Shown here: one piece after another, positions 1 to 8,929 of the stretch
How positions within the stretch are numbered: position 1 is the stretch's first letter
How the letters are laid out: each line of letters starts with the position of its first letter
Origin: Pectobacterium colocasium
Lineage (GTDB): Bacteria > Pseudomonadota > Gammaproteobacteria > Enterobacterales > Enterobacteriaceae
Assembly: GCF_020181655.1 (NCBI RefSeq)
Contig: NZ_CP084032.1
Span: 3,100,001 to 3,164,000, forward strand
Direction of reading: 5' to 3'
DNA: 64,000 nucleotides
Made by a program: the position numbers and the translations under genes
Notes under the pieces: generated by a model
Database searches by the model: none
The model's input: the letters and a program-made list of their open reading frames with translations, nothing else
What the model was told of the DNA's origin: nothing

Positions 1-2
1 AC

Positions 3-722
3 GAACAGCAATTGCATCGACTGAGGATGGATAAATCCCGTTTAAGCCAGGTGCAATCTGCCACGACAAAAGCCGAACTGAAGCGCGAACTGCTGCCCGA
101 CTATCAGGGCTGGGTTAATGGCGTATTGACGGCAGATAGCGGCCACGCTGATGAAGTGCTGACCACAATCATGATCTGGTCGATTGATGCTGGATTGGTG
201 GGTGATGCGCTGCGTATTGCTGATTATGTCCTGCGCCATCGCCTGCCAATGCCCGACCAGTACACCCGCACGGTTGCCACTGCGCTGGTTGATGAGATTT
301 GCGATCCCGCACTGGCAGCGTTTAAAGCCGATGTTAGCGTTGCGCCTCTGGCTGCTGACCTGCTGTTGCAATTGGAACGGCTTACCGCTAGCGAAGACAT
401 GCCTGATCAGGTGCGCGCCAAACTTTACAAGACGCTGGGCTACACCCTGCGTTTGGATACCAACGAGCTGAGCGCCGCGCGCGACTGGTTGCAACGCGCT
501 GTCACGCTGTTTGATGGCATCGGGGTTAAACGCGACATCGAGCTACTGGGGCGGGCGCTCAAGAAAGCAACTGAGCCAGAGGAAGAAAACACTGATGCGC
601 CACCGCCTGCGGATAAGCCAGCCGACAAACCCGCAGCCAAAGCAACGAGAGCGCCGCGTAAATCGACGGCGGCGAAAGCATCACGAACTACGACACCACG
701 CGCCAAAAAAAGCGCGTCGTAA
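3..722 (+). CDS. M: P2 gpM-like terminase small (endonuclease) subunit, 5' partial
   Basis: Small terminase subunit that, with the large ATPase subunit, cuts and packages phage DNA. The body aligns by eye with P2 gpM: an ELKRELLPDYQGWVNGVL block near residue 25, a central helical region with MPDQVRAKLYKTLG, and a Lys/Ala/Pro-rich basic tail (about residues 195-236) typical of gpM. The reading frame is open to the left edge, so the true start is probably outside the window; TTG at 12 and ATG at 27 are the first internal options. It is followed by gpL as in P2. Family assignment is confident; the N-terminus is unresolved. Confidence 0.85.
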   Translation, partial: EQQLHRLRMDKSRLSQVQSATTKAELKRELLPDYQGWVNGVLTADSGHADEVLTTIMIWSIDAGLVGDALRIADYVLRHRLPMPDQYTRTVATALVDEICDPALAAFKADVSVAPLAADLLLQLERLTASEDMPDQVRAKLYKTLGYTLRLDTNELSAARDWLQRAVTLFDGIGVKRDIELLGRALKKATEPEEENTDAPPPADKPADKPAAKATRAPRKSTAAKASRTTTPRAKKSAS

Positions 723-818
723 CCAAACGTGCCCCCGCGCACCAGGCGGCACGGCGTAATACGTGCAATTTATTGTGTCGTGTTGCGTCGTCCACCGCCT
801 GTCTTTTGAGGTAATGCC

Positions 819-1325
819 ATGAGCCTGATTGCCACAGAGCCGGTAAGGCCAGCCACGCAGGAAACCATCAACGATGGTGATGCGAAGGTGAAGAGCCATG
901 CATTTTGGCCGGTGATTGTCCTGTCTGCCCTGCGTCGTGCGATGCGTCTTGATGGTCAGGTGACAACGGATCGCCTGATGGATAAGGCCATCGAAGCAGT
1001 CGCACATGTTAACGGCCAGTTGGCCGACTGGCGGAACAGCCAAGAGCAACGTGGGCTTGCCGTTCTGTCAGAGGTTAAACCCAATGGCGCTGACGAAATC
1101 GACCAGATCAATGGCGAGTCCGTTTTGGTCTGGCGCTATCGCCGTGCGGTGTATTCCATCACCAAAGCGCTGTTGATTGAGGGTTACCGCGATATCGACA
1201 CCACACGCGAAGGGGAAAAGCACGCAGAGGCGTTGAGTTCACAGATTGACACGCTGTGGCGCGACGGCCGCTGGGCTATCCGCGACATCCTCGGTGTTAA
1301 TCGCGGCCTGGCTGAGTTGGTCTGA
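819..1325 (+). CDS. L: P2 gpL-like head completion/stabilization protein
   Basis: Head completion protein that stabilizes DNA-filled capsids before tail joining. The 168-residue protein lies between gpM and gpX as in P2 and has a typical gpL C-terminus with a WAIRDILGVNRGLAELV ending. The ATG has a GAGG ribosome site 8 bases upstream. Its TGA overlaps the ATG of gpX by one base, indicating translational coupling. Confidence 0.85.
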   Translation: MSLIATEPVRPATQETINDGDAKVKSHAFWPVIVLSALRRAMRLDGQVTTDRLMDKAIEAVAHVNGQLADWRNSQEQRGLAVLSEVKPNGADEIDQINGESVLVWRYRRAVYSITKALLIEGYRDIDTTREGEKHAEALSSQIDTLWRDGRWAIRDILGVNRGLAELV

Positions 1326-1528
1326 TGGAAGTTCGTGCACAGCAAAATGACACCGTTGATCTGCTGTGCTGGCGCTATTACGGCAGAACAGACGGCGTAA
1401 CCGAAGGGGTTTACGCGGCCAATCCGGGCTTGTGCGAACGTGGGCCATTGTTACCCGCAGGCCTGCTGGTCACGCTGCCAGACGTCACCGCAGCAACACA
1501 ACAGGAAATCATACAGCTATGGGACTGA
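1325..1528 (+). CDS. X: P2 gpX-like tail protein (LysM-like)
   Basis: Small tail protein of 67 residues required for tail assembly in P2. The gpX signature is visible: an N-terminal VRAQQNDTVDLLCWRYYGRT followed by VYAANPGL, which resembles a LysM-type fold. It is coupled to gpL upstream through a TGATG overlap and its 3' end overlaps the holin start by 10 bases. Position and sequence both fit. Confidence 0.88.
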   Translation: MEVRAQQNDTVDLLCWRYYGRTDGVTEGVYAANPGLCERGPLLPAGLLVTLPDVTAATQQEIIQLWD

Positions 1529-1821
1529 CGACAGATCGCGTGGCATCGGCAATCACCTATCTGCTTGCCACGCTGATCGCTACCGCAGGACGAATGACGC
1601 TGAGCGACTGGGCAACACTAATAGGGATTGCTATCGGGTTGCTCACGTTTTGGGTGAACCGTAACCACAAAAAGAACATAGAGCGTGACCAGGCACAGCG
1701 CACAGATTTAATGCGAGAGCTGGTCAGGAAAGTTGATCATGAAAACCTGCCAGAAACGTTGGACGCCTTGCGCGTAATGAACGGGCAGGAAACAGGACGC
1801 AGAGGCCGTGATGTTACCTGA
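1519..1821 (+). CDS. Phage holin
   Basis: Predicted inner-membrane holin of 100 residues that sets lysis timing. Two hydrophobic stretches are visible (about residues 10-24 and 34-46), followed by a long charged cytoplasmic tail. It overlaps the gpX stop and the lysozyme start, occupying the position of P2 gene Y. The sequence differs from classical P2 gpY, so the call rests on topology and position between gpX and the endolysin. Confidence 0.7.
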   Translation: MGLTTDRVASAITYLLATLIATAGRMTLSDWATLIGIAIGLLTFWVNRNHKKNIERDQAQRTDLMRELVRKVDHENLPETLDALRVMNGQETGRRGRDVT

Positions 1822-2284
1822 AGCACTAAAACAGCGAATCATTCCCGTCGTTACCGCATGCGCATTGGCGATAGCTACCGTCTTTGTTGGCTTTTTTGAG
1901 GGCAAAGAGAACACCGCTTACCGTGATATCGCGGGAGTCTGGACGATTTGCTACGGACATACCGGTGATGTAAAGGCCGGTGACTACAAAACAGATGCTG
2001 AGTGCGACGCATTGTTACAGCAGGATTTAAAGCCTGCTTTTCATGCCATCGATCGGTTAGTTACGGTTCCACTCAGTGAGTTACAGCGCGCTGCACTGGC
2101 AAGTTTCATCTACAACGTCGGGACGGGTGCATTTGAGCGCTCGACCCTGCTTAAAAAACTGAACCGTGGCGATCTCACTGGCGCATGTAACGAATTACGC
2201 CGCTGGAATAAAGCCGCTGGTCAGGTCTGGCAGGGGTTAACCAACCGCCGCGAGGCCGAGAGAGTGCTATGTCTGGAAAAGTGA
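1811..2284 (+). CDS. SAR-type phage lysozyme (endolysin, glycoside hydrolase family 24)
   Basis: Muramidase that degrades peptidoglycan at lysis. Counting from the ATG at 1811 (a GTG directly precedes it), a hydrophobic N-terminal segment spans about residues 11-28. It is followed by the T4-lysozyme-type triad E30-x8-D39-x5-T45 in FFEGKENTAYRD...WTICYGHT. The uncleaved N-terminal anchor and Cys17 within it fit a signal-anchor-release endolysin. It corresponds to P2 gpK in position but belongs to a different lysozyme lineage. The 3' end overlaps the spanin gene by 16 bases. Confidence 0.9.
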   Translation: MLPEALKQRIIPVVTACALAIATVFVGFFEGKENTAYRDIAGVWTICYGHTGDVKAGDYKTDAECDALLQQDLKPAFHAIDRLVTVPLSELQRAALASFIYNVGTGAFERSTLLKKLNRGDLTGACNELRRWNKAAGQVWQGLTNRREAERVLCLEK

Positions 2285-2694
2285 TAGCGACATTAGCCGC
2301 CGCGCTGTTGTTTCTCGCTGCTATCGTACTGGCTGAACACTACCGACAAAAATCACAGCGGCTTTCGGGTGAAATCACAACGTTAATCGCAGAACGGGAC
2401 AGCGCCGAGCGCGTTATCAACAATCAGCAACGTACCTTCCAGATATTTAACACGCTGTCACGCGAGGCTGAACATGGTAAACGCCAGATACAACAAGATG
2501 CCGATACACGTAGCCAGACCATTAATCAGGCACTGGCTGGTCAAGTCTGTGCTGATGAGTTTGTGCCTGATGGCGCTGCTGTGCCGTTGCTCGACTACGC
2601 GAACCGTCTACGTGCCGATAGCCTGCGTCCCCCTGCCGGCGAACCTAACCGCACCGACGGTAATACCGCTGCCACAGGGCGCGATAGTCAATAA
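2269..2694 (+). CDS. lysB: Rz-like inner-membrane spanin subunit (LysB-like)
   Basis: Inner-membrane half of the two-component spanin that fuses inner and outer membranes at the end of lysis. It is 141 residues long, with an N-terminal transmembrane helix (about residues 4-21) and then a long periplasmic segment predicted to be coiled coil (RQKSQRLSGEITTLIAERD and onward). The overlapping Rz1 lipoprotein gene in another frame (from 2555) supports the assignment strongly. Confidence 0.8.
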   Translation: MSGKVIATLAAALLFLAAIVLAEHYRQKSQRLSGEITTLIAERDSAERVINNQQRTFQIFNTLSREAEHGKRQIQQDADTRSQTINQALAGQVCADEFVPDGAAVPLLDYANRLRADSLRPPAGEPNRTDGNTAATGRDSQ

Positions 2695-2845
2695 CCGTCT
2701 GACCTACGGCCAGTCTGTTAACTGGAATAGCCTGCTGCTGGCTGCGCTGGAGAGTGCAAACAAAGACAAGGCATTAATTCGCCAGGCTGAACAACAGAGA
2801 GAGCTACAACATGCTAAAAGCAGAACTGCTGAGAAAAACCATTAG
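2555..2845 (+). CDS. lysC: Rz1-like outer-membrane spanin lipoprotein (LysC-like), overlapping Rz
   Basis: Outer-membrane spanin partner, encoded in a different frame inside and beyond the Rz gene. From ATG 2555 the product begins MSLCLMALLCRC, giving a short lipoprotein signal with a lipobox Cys at residue 12. A proline-containing segment (VYVPIACVPLPANLTAP) follows. The nested arrangement is characteristic of Rz/Rz1 pairs. An in-frame ATG at 2474 exists but would bury the lipobox. The 3' end overlaps gpR. Confidence 0.75.
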   Translation: MSLCLMALLCRCSTTRTVYVPIACVPLPANLTAPTVIPLPQGAIVNNRLTYGQSVNWNSLLLAALESANKDKALIRQAEQQRELQHAKSRTAEKNH

Positions 2846-3299
2846 CGAACAGGTGCCGTGGTTGCGGGAAAACCCCGACCAACTGGTCGTCTATGTACAA
2901 AAAGGGAATGCAATCAGTACCGGTGCACGTTCCGCGTCATTTGAATACCGTTACACGCTGGAAGTGCTGGCAATGGACTATCCGCATTCTATCGATACGC
3001 TAATGGTGCCAGTGCTGATGTGGGCGCGAATCTATCAGCCTGATTTATTACTCAACCCAGAACGGCGTAAAACAGGTATTACGTTTGAAGCGGATTTGCT
3101 GAGTAATAGTACGGCCGATTTATTGATCCGTATCCAGGCTGATGAGGCGGTGGTCGTCACCCGCAATGACGCTGGCGAAATCAACGTTCGTCATCGCGCT
3201 GACCCACCTCCTGATCCGATGGAAGGACAGGATGCATGGGGATTACTGGTAAAAGACGATATGGCCAACACAGTTATTCATGATGCTACGGCAGGTTAG
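2811..3299 (+). CDS. R: P2 gpR-like tail completion protein
   Basis: Tail completion protein (162 residues) acting at the proximal end of the tail tube in P2. The sequence has the gpR pattern: MLKAELLRKTI, then LRENPDQLVVYVQKG, then YRYTLEVLAMDYP, with an acidic/Pro segment PPPDPMEGQDAW near the end. It is located after the lysis genes and immediately before gpS, as in P2. Confidence 0.88.
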   Translation: MLKAELLRKTISEQVPWLRENPDQLVVYVQKGNAISTGARSASFEYRYTLEVLAMDYPHSIDTLMVPVLMWARIYQPDLLLNPERRKTGITFEADLLSNSTADLLIRIQADEAVVVTRNDAGEINVRHRADPPPDPMEGQDAWGLLVKDDMANTVIHDATAG

Positions 3300-3301
3300 T
3301 G

Positions 3302-3943
3302 ATGAGTGAAAACCTATTCATTGAGCTTGAAAAAGAGTTGCAATCCCTAATAGGGACAACGAAGCCAAGCTACAGAAAAAAACTAGCACGTAAGTTAGGG
3401 ATGGCTATTCGTCTCGATCAGCAAAAGCGAATTCGTCAGCAAAAAAACGTGGATGGGTCTTCATATGCGCCTCGTAAAAAAAAGCTAAGACGCACTCAAT
3501 TGGGCATCCGTTTCTTATGGAATGGCGAAGCGCGTACCCTCAGTAATTGGCGTTCATCGAAAACGTCATCAGGTCGAATGATTACTGGCTTTGATGTGGA
3601 TAAAGGTGCGGTTCGTTCATTTAATCGTGATGATATAGAACGTTATTTAGAAATTAATCGAAGTGAAAAAAGACAGACGGTGAAGCGAGATTACCCCATG
3701 TTTCGCAAATTGCGCACCGCACAATTTTTATATGCAAAAGCCTATCCAAATGCGGCAGTTGTAGAATTTAAAGGGAAAGCTGCTGATATCGCTCGCCAAC
3801 ATCAATATGGTTTGATGGGTACAGTGAGCGCATTAACAAAAGTACGCTACCCTCAACGTGAACTACTGGGGGTGTCACCATCAGAGAAAGTGAAATTACT
3901 GAACCTCGTTTATCACGATTTAATGGATGAATTGAGAAAATAA
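3302..3943 (+). CDS. S: P2 gpS-like tail completion / virion morphogenesis protein
   Basis: Tail completion protein of the gpS (phage virion morphogenesis) family. It starts MSENLFIELEKELQSLIG. It is very basic in the middle (SYAPRKKKLRRTQLG), as is usual for gpS, and at about 213 residues is longer than P2 gpS. I chose ATG 3302; a GTG at 3299 is in frame directly before it. Codon use is more AT-rich than in its neighbours, which suggests module exchange. Confidence 0.75.
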   Translation: MSENLFIELEKELQSLIGTTKPSYRKKLARKLGMAIRLDQQKRIRQQKNVDGSSYAPRKKKLRRTQLGIRFLWNGEARTLSNWRSSKTSSGRMITGFDVDKGAVRSFNRDDIERYLEINRSEKRQTVKRDYPMFRKLRTAQFLYAKAYPNAAVVEFKGKAADIARQHQYGLMGTVSALTKVRYPQRELLGVSPSEKVKLLNLVYHDLMDELRK

Positions 3944-3952
3944 CGTTTATAT

Positions 3953-3970
3953 TGTCTCCGCCTCCCTACA
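3953..3970 (+). promoter_or_regulatory. Putative Ogr-binding site for the gpV operon
   Basis: The sequence is TGT, 12 bases, ACA, the dyad consensus known for P2 Ogr/P4 Delta activators, which bind around -55. Fifty-five bases downstream of its centre would place the transcription start near 4016, 26 bases before the gpV ATG. This matches P2's PV late promoter. The short consensus makes chance matches possible, so position is the main support. Confidence 0.55.
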
Positions 3971-4041
3971 ATCCCCTTCCGTTGTGCGCCCGCGCGCGAC
4001 ACCTGAAACTGGCGCTATGAATTGATTATCGAGCGCCAGCC

Positions 4042-4626
4042 ATGACCTCCAATGAGTTTGACCGCCTGCTGCATAACCTGATCCGTATCGGTACGGTTGT
4101 CGATGTCGATCACACCCGCCATTTGGCACGTGTGGAAACCGGCGGGAATACCACGGACTGGATACGCTGGGGCGTAGCGCGCGCAGGTGATGCTACATCG
4201 TGGTGGCCGCTGTCAGTGGGCGAACAGGTTCTTATCGCAGCACCAGGCGGCGATCTGGCAACGGCTGTGATCGTGTTAAGCCTGTATTCCAGTCAGCACG
4301 GTGCGCCCAGCAACACCCCAAAGGTACACACCACCGTTTATCCCGATGGCGCCAGCGAAACGTATGATGCCAACACCTCAACGATGACCGTTAAAGGCGT
4401 CAAAAAGGTGATCGTTGAAGCGGCTGAATCTATCACGCTGGACACCCCGAAAGTGATTTGCACTCAGCATCTCAGCACTCAAACGCTCAGCGTAGAAAAA
4501 GGCGGCACGATGCGGGGTGATATCACCCACACCGGCGGCAAAATGTCATCAAATGGCGTGGTCGTAGACAGTCACACTCACGGCGGCGTACAGCGCGGCG
4601 GCAGCCAAACGGATGGCCCGCAATGA
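4042..4626 (+). CDS. V: P2 gpV-like baseplate assembly protein / tail spike
   Basis: Membrane-piercing central spike at the baseplate tip. The 194-residue protein has an N-terminal OB-fold-like region (IRIGTVVDVDHTRHLARVET, WWPLSVGEQVLIAAPGG). A beta-helical repeat region follows (VIVEAAESITLDTPKVI), and it ends with SHTHGGV, the HxH motif that binds iron at the spike apex in gpV. It is the first gene of the V-W-J-I-H-G operon, and its stop overlaps the gpW start. Confidence 0.92.
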   Translation: MTSNEFDRLLHNLIRIGTVVDVDHTRHLARVETGGNTTDWIRWGVARAGDATSWWPLSVGEQVLIAAPGGDLATAVIVLSLYSSQHGAPSNTPKVHTTVYPDGASETYDANTSTMTVKGVKKVIVEAAESITLDTPKVICTQHLSTQTLSVEKGGTMRGDITHTGGKMSSNGVVVDSHTHGGVQRGGSQTDGPQ

Positions 4627-4982
4627 GCAATGAAAAATACATCGGCATGAATGCCAGTAACGGACGTGCAATTACTGATGATGAGCATATCAGCCAGTCA
4701 GTGCGCGATATTTTACTCACCCCTGTTGGTAGCCGCCTGATGCGGCGCAGTTACGGTTCACAGCTTTTTTCGCTGATTGACGAACCTCACGAGCCAGCAA
4801 TAAAGCTAAAGATAACGTCAGCCATCTACAGCGCATTAATGCGTTGGGAGCCGCGTATTACCCCAACAAAAATTACGCTGGAAACCCGTGGTGCCGGACT
4901 CGTTGCCGTGACGCTTCAGGCGCAGCGCACAGATAATCTGGCGGCATTTAGCGCCACGATTTCACTACAGGGGGCACGATGA
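4623..4982 (+). CDS. W: P2 gpW-like baseplate protein
   Basis: Baseplate wedge protein (119 residues) of the gpW/gp25 family, structural homologue of T4 gp25. The family motif SVRDILLTPVGSRLMRRSYGS is visible near residues 26-46. It overlaps gpV by 4 bases and gpJ by 4 bases, indicating a tightly coupled operon. Confidence 0.92.
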   Translation: MSNEKYIGMNASNGRAITDDEHISQSVRDILLTPVGSRLMRRSYGSQLFSLIDEPHEPAIKLKITSAIYSALMRWEPRITPTKITLETRGAGLVAVTLQAQRTDNLAAFSATISLQGAR

Positions 4983-5890
4983 GCGGATTGATTGATTTAT
5001 CCTTGCTGCCTGCCCCTGATGTCGTTGAAACACTGGACTACGAAACGTTGTATGCGGAACGCAAGGCGATGTTTATCGCTCTGTTTCCAGTCGAGCAACG
5101 TGATGCCATCACACGCACGCTGGCGCTGGAATCTGAGCCGCTAACCAAGCTGCTGCAACTGTCTGTCTATCATGAACTGTTATTGCGTCAGCGAGTTAAC
5201 GAAGCGGCCAGCGCTAACATGCTGGCTTACGCCGCCGGAAGCGATCTGGATCAGCTAGCGGCTAACGTCAATGTGCAACGTTTGGTTATCACAGCAGAAG
5301 ATACAACGGCGATCCCCCCCATTGAAGCAGTCATGGAGTCTGATGCCGATCTGCGTACCCGTACGCAACAGGCATTTGAGGGGTTGAGTGTTGCGGGGCC
5401 AACCGCAGCCTATGAGTTTCACGCACGTAGTGCCGATGGGCGAGTCGCTGACGCCAGCGCGGTTAGCCCCAGCCCTGCCGCCGTTACGGTGACCGTGCTG
5501 TCGCGTGAAGGCGATGGAAGTGCCAGCAACGAAGTATTGCAGGCAGTTGATACCGCGTTGAATGCCGAAAACGTGCGCCCCGTTGCAGACCGTGTGACGG
5601 TGCAATCAGCGGTCATCATCCCCTATGGCATTAACGCGACGCTGTATTTCTATCCGGGGCCGGAAGCCGAGCCTATTCGCATCGCAGCAGAAGCACGCTT
5701 GCAGACGTACATCACCGCACAGCATAGGTTAGGCCGTGATATTCGCCGATCTGCAATCTTCGCGGCACTCCATGTTGAGGGTGTACAGCGCGTTGATTTG
5801 GAAAGCCCAGCCGCAGATATCGTGCTTGATAAAAGCCAGGCGTCTTACTGCGCTAACTGGGTGCTGAATATCGGGGGATCAGATGAATAA
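4979..5890 (+). CDS. J: P2 gpJ-like baseplate wedge protein
   Basis: Baseplate J-like wedge protein of 303 residues, which connects the baseplate hub to the fibre network. It begins with the typical SLLPAPDVVETLDYETLYAERKA segment and has the conserved central domain (SDADLRTRTQQAFEG, then AVTVTVLSREGDG) seen in gpJ/T4 gp6 homologues. It is coupled by overlap to gpW and gpI. Confidence 0.92.
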   Translation: MSGLIDLSLLPAPDVVETLDYETLYAERKAMFIALFPVEQRDAITRTLALESEPLTKLLQLSVYHELLLRQRVNEAASANMLAYAAGSDLDQLAANVNVQRLVITAEDTTAIPPIEAVMESDADLRTRTQQAFEGLSVAGPTAAYEFHARSADGRVADASAVSPSPAAVTVTVLSREGDGSASNEVLQAVDTALNAENVRPVADRVTVQSAVIIPYGINATLYFYPGPEAEPIRIAAEARLQTYITAQHRLGRDIRRSAIFAALHVEGVQRVDLESPAADIVLDKSQASYCANWVLNIGGSDE

Positions 5891-6491
5891 CAGCCTGTTA
5901 CCCGTCGGTTCATCTGAGTTGGAAATTGCCGCAGCCAAAGCCTGCGCGGAATTATCCCGCACGCCGATCCCGTTACGTCAGTTATGTGATCCAGAAAGTT
6001 GCCCGTCAAACCTGCTGCCCTATCTGGCATGGGCATTCTCTGTTGATCGCTGGGATGAAAAATGGCCGGAAGTTATCAAGCGTCAGGCGATAAAAGATGC
6101 CTATTTCATACATCGCCACAAAGGCACCATCGGTGCACTGCGTCGCGTAGTCGAGCCGTTCGGTTATCTGATCCGTATCATCGAATGGTTTCAGAACGGC
6201 GGAGAGCCTGGCACGTTCCGGCTGGATATTGGCGTGCAGGATAGCGGCATCACCGAAGAAACCTTTTACGAGCTGGAACGCCTGATTGCCGACGCCAAAC
6301 CCGCGTCACGTCACCTGCTGGGGCTGAATATCAACCTCGACACACAGGGAGTGGCCTATGTTGCTGCCACTAGCTACAGCGGCGATACGCTTACTGTTTA
6401 CCCCTACTTTCCTGAAACCATTACCGCTAGCGGATTAGATGTCGTCGGCGCAGGCGTTCACCTGATTGATACGATGAGAGTAACCCAATGA
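5883..6491 (+). CDS. I: P2 gpI-like tail formation protein
   Basis: Baseplate protein gpI (202 residues) of the P2 tail_P2_I family. Recognizable blocks are CPSNLLPYLAWAFSVDRWDE and HRHKGTIGALRRVVEPFGY, which are diagnostic for the family. It lies between gpJ and the tail fibre with 8- and 4-base overlaps. Confidence 0.92.
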   Translation: MNNSLLPVGSSELEIAAAKACAELSRTPIPLRQLCDPESCPSNLLPYLAWAFSVDRWDEKWPEVIKRQAIKDAYFIHRHKGTIGALRRVVEPFGYLIRIIEWFQNGGEPGTFRLDIGVQDSGITEETFYELERLIADAKPASRHLLGLNINLDTQGVAYVAATSYSGDTLTVYPYFPETITASGLDVVGAGVHLIDTMRVTQ

Positions 6492-8929
6492 GTACAAAAT
6501 ACTTTGTCTTACTAACGAATATTGGTGCCGCCAAGCTGGCAAACGCCACCGTGCTAGGTTCGCATCTTGATATCACACATATGGCTGTCGGTGATGGCGG
6601 CGGCACGCTGCCCACACCGAACCCAGCGCAAACCGCACTGATAAATGAAAAACGGCGGGCAGGCATCAACACACTGAGTATCGACCCAGTGAACGCCAAT
6701 CAAATTATTGCGGAACAGGTTATTCCAGAAAATGAAGGGGGATTCTGGATACGTGAAATCGGCCTCTTCGACGCTGAAGGCGAGCTGATTGCAATAGGGA
6801 ACTGCGCCGAAACGTACAAGCCGTTACTGCAAGAAGGTAGCGGACGGATTCAAACCGTGCGCATGATCCTGATTGTCAGCAGTACCGATGCGGTCACGCT
6901 GAAAATCGACCCTGCTGTCGTGCTTGCAACGCGGGGGTATGTGGATAACGCAGTGATCGAAGTGAAAGCCTATGCAGATAATCTGATGCGGCTACACCTC
7001 GCCGCTGCTGATCCGCACCCGCAGTATGCGCCAAAGGCCAGCCCGACACTGACGGGAAAACCTACTGCGCCCACGGCAGGACAGGCATCGAATGACACGC
7101 AGCTGGCAACCACAGCATTTGTGAAAGCCGCACTCGCAGCATTAGTTAATGGTTCTCCTGCTGCGTTGGATACATTGCAAGAGCTGGCTAACGCACTGGG
7201 TAACGATCCGAGTTTTTCCTCAACGGTACTGAATGCCATTGCTGATGCGAAAGCTGACGCGGCGAATAAGCTCAATGCTCATACGGCAGCGGCTGATCCG
7301 CACACCCAATATGCGCCAAAACTCAGTCCCGTACTGACCGGAACGCCGACGGCACCGACTGCCGGAGCGGCGGCGAACGATACACAGATAGCGACCACGG
7401 CCTTTGTGAAAGCGGCTATCGCTGCATTGGTTAACGGTTCCCCTGCCGCATTGGATACGCTGCAAGAGCTGGCTAATGCGTTGGGCAATGATCCAAATTT
7501 CAGTACAACCGTACTGAATGCACTGGCCGGGAAGCTGGCAAAAGATCAGAACGGCGCGGATATTCCAGACAAAACGCAATTTAGGCAAAACATCGGTTTA
7601 CTCAACAACCCCGTGTTTGCCGGAGCAGTAACTGTTGATACGAAAAATGCAGGAATCGAAATAGGCGCAAAATCGGAAAAAAACACGCCGTTCGTTGATT
7701 TTAACTCGAGCGGTAACGGCGTAGATTTTGACGCCAGAATCATCGCAGATGGTGGCAGCGGCATTAACGGCGGGGCATCACTACGGATACTTTCAAATGA
7801 GTTGCTGCATAATGGTATCCCTGTCATGCAACTGGGACAGTATGGGTTTGGCGGCGCAGGGACAGTGCTGGATTATGATGCCGGGGCGCTGTTCAACTGG
7901 TTAAAAAATTCATCCACTCCCTCACAAATCATACGCAACCAGCAGTTAACTCCATATATGCCTCGCTACTCTGCGGGAATGATGATGCGCGCAGGTGACA
8001 CGTGGTCGCTAATTTCAGCGGGTATTGACAGTAACAGCGCCGAGTTTGGTGGGGTAATTGTCAGTGCTGGAAATGACTCAGGCACAATCAGTTCAGTCTA
8101 TCGCCTGTGGCATGACAAAAATCTGACATTCCCACTGCGGAAAGAGCACGGCGGCAGCGGAATGGAAACGGGGGCTGTCGGAAACGCGATAACATCAAAA
8201 TTCGCAACTATTGCTGACTGGCTCTATGTTTGCGACCGTTCAAACAATAATCTATGTGGTTCTGTTGAATTTGAAAATAACGGCTGGGCATCGTTTTTGT
8301 CAGTACGTCATAGAGCGGGGGAAGGAGATGGCACAGAATGGGGTTGGATTCTCGCAGATGAGGACATGACCTCACAGGACTATAACTATTTCACGCTACG
8401 TAAACGCCATTCCACGGGGTGGTTACCGCCCGTTCACCTTTATCATTCAGGAAACCTAACGCCGCAAGCAATCGGCGCTATGCAGGCGTCTGAGCTGGCA
8501 GGCATCCCGCTGCCATTCCCCGGCGCTGTTGCGCCCGCTGGCTGGCTGAAATGCAACGGCCAGTCGTTCGATAAAGCCCTGTATCCGGTTTTAGCGTCAC
8601 GCTATCCATCTGGTGTCCTGCCCGATTTGCGGGGCGAGCTCGTGCGTGGCTGGGATGATGGGCGCGGGGTTGATGCTGGGCGTGCGCTGCTGTCAGCGCA
8701 GGGCGATGCGATTCGTAATATCACTGGGCAATTTGAAACTCTGGATCATTCTACGTATTCACCGACTGGCGTGTTCTCAACTACGCGCCGAGATGGCGCA
8801 AACATATCCGGCCAATATGTCGGTCAAAATCACACATTTATTGATTTTGACGCGTCAAAAGTCGTTCCGACAGCTAACGAAAACCGCCCCCGCAATATCG
8901 CATTTAACTACATCGTGAGAGCAGCATAA
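6488..8929 (+). CDS. H: P2 gpH-like tail fibre protein with internal duplication
   Basis: Receptor-binding tail fibre of 813 residues. The N-terminal 150 residues are the conserved phage tail-collar/baseplate-attachment part (STKYFVLLTNIGAAKLANA, then NEGGFWIREIGLFDAEGEL). It is followed by two copies of a shaft repeat (around residues 175-255 and 270-345) containing TTAFVKAALAALVNGSPAAL and TLQELANALGNDP. The distal part ends in a tail-collar-like domain (PFPGAVAPAGWLKCNGQ, LPDLRGELVRGWDDGRG). Host specificity should lie in the distal third. No adjacent invertase or alternative fibre end is seen. Confidence 0.92.
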   Translation: MSTKYFVLLTNIGAAKLANATVLGSHLDITHMAVGDGGGTLPTPNPAQTALINEKRRAGINTLSIDPVNANQIIAEQVIPENEGGFWIREIGLFDAEGELIAIGNCAETYKPLLQEGSGRIQTVRMILIVSSTDAVTLKIDPAVVLATRGYVDNAVIEVKAYADNLMRLHLAAADPHPQYAPKASPTLTGKPTAPTAGQASNDTQLATTAFVKAALAALVNGSPAALDTLQELANALGNDPSFSSTVLNAIADAKADAANKLNAHTAAADPHTQYAPKLSPVLTGTPTAPTAGAAANDTQIATTAFVKAAIAALVNGSPAALDTLQELANALGNDPNFSTTVLNALAGKLAKDQNGADIPDKTQFRQNIGLLNNPVFAGAVTVDTKNAGIEIGAKSEKNTPFVDFNSSGNGVDFDARIIADGGSGINGGASLRILSNELLHNGIPVMQLGQYGFGGAGTVLDYDAGALFNWLKNSSTPSQIIRNQQLTPYMPRYSAGMMMRAGDTWSLISAGIDSNSAEFGGVIVSAGNDSGTISSVYRLWHDKNLTFPLRKEHGGSGMETGAVGNAITSKFATIADWLYVCDRSNNNLCGSVEFENNGWASFLSVRHRAGEGDGTEWGWILADEDMTSQDYNYFTLRKRHSTGWLPPVHLYHSGNLTPQAIGAMQASELAGIPLPFPGAVAPAGWLKCNGQSFDKALYPVLASRYPSGVLPDLRGELVRGWDDGRGVDAGRALLSAQGDAIRNITGQFETLDHSTYSPTGVFSTTRRDGANISGQYVGQNHTFIDFDASKVVPTANENRPRNIAFNYIVRAA
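7010..7530 (+). repeat. Tandem duplication inside the tail fibre gene
   Basis: Two similar blocks of roughly 240 bp (starting near 7010 and 7291) encode the paired shaft repeats GSPAALDTLQELANALGNDP. They are diverged at the DNA level but still clearly homologous. This is shaft-length variation by intragenic duplication, common in P2-type fibres. Confidence 0.75.
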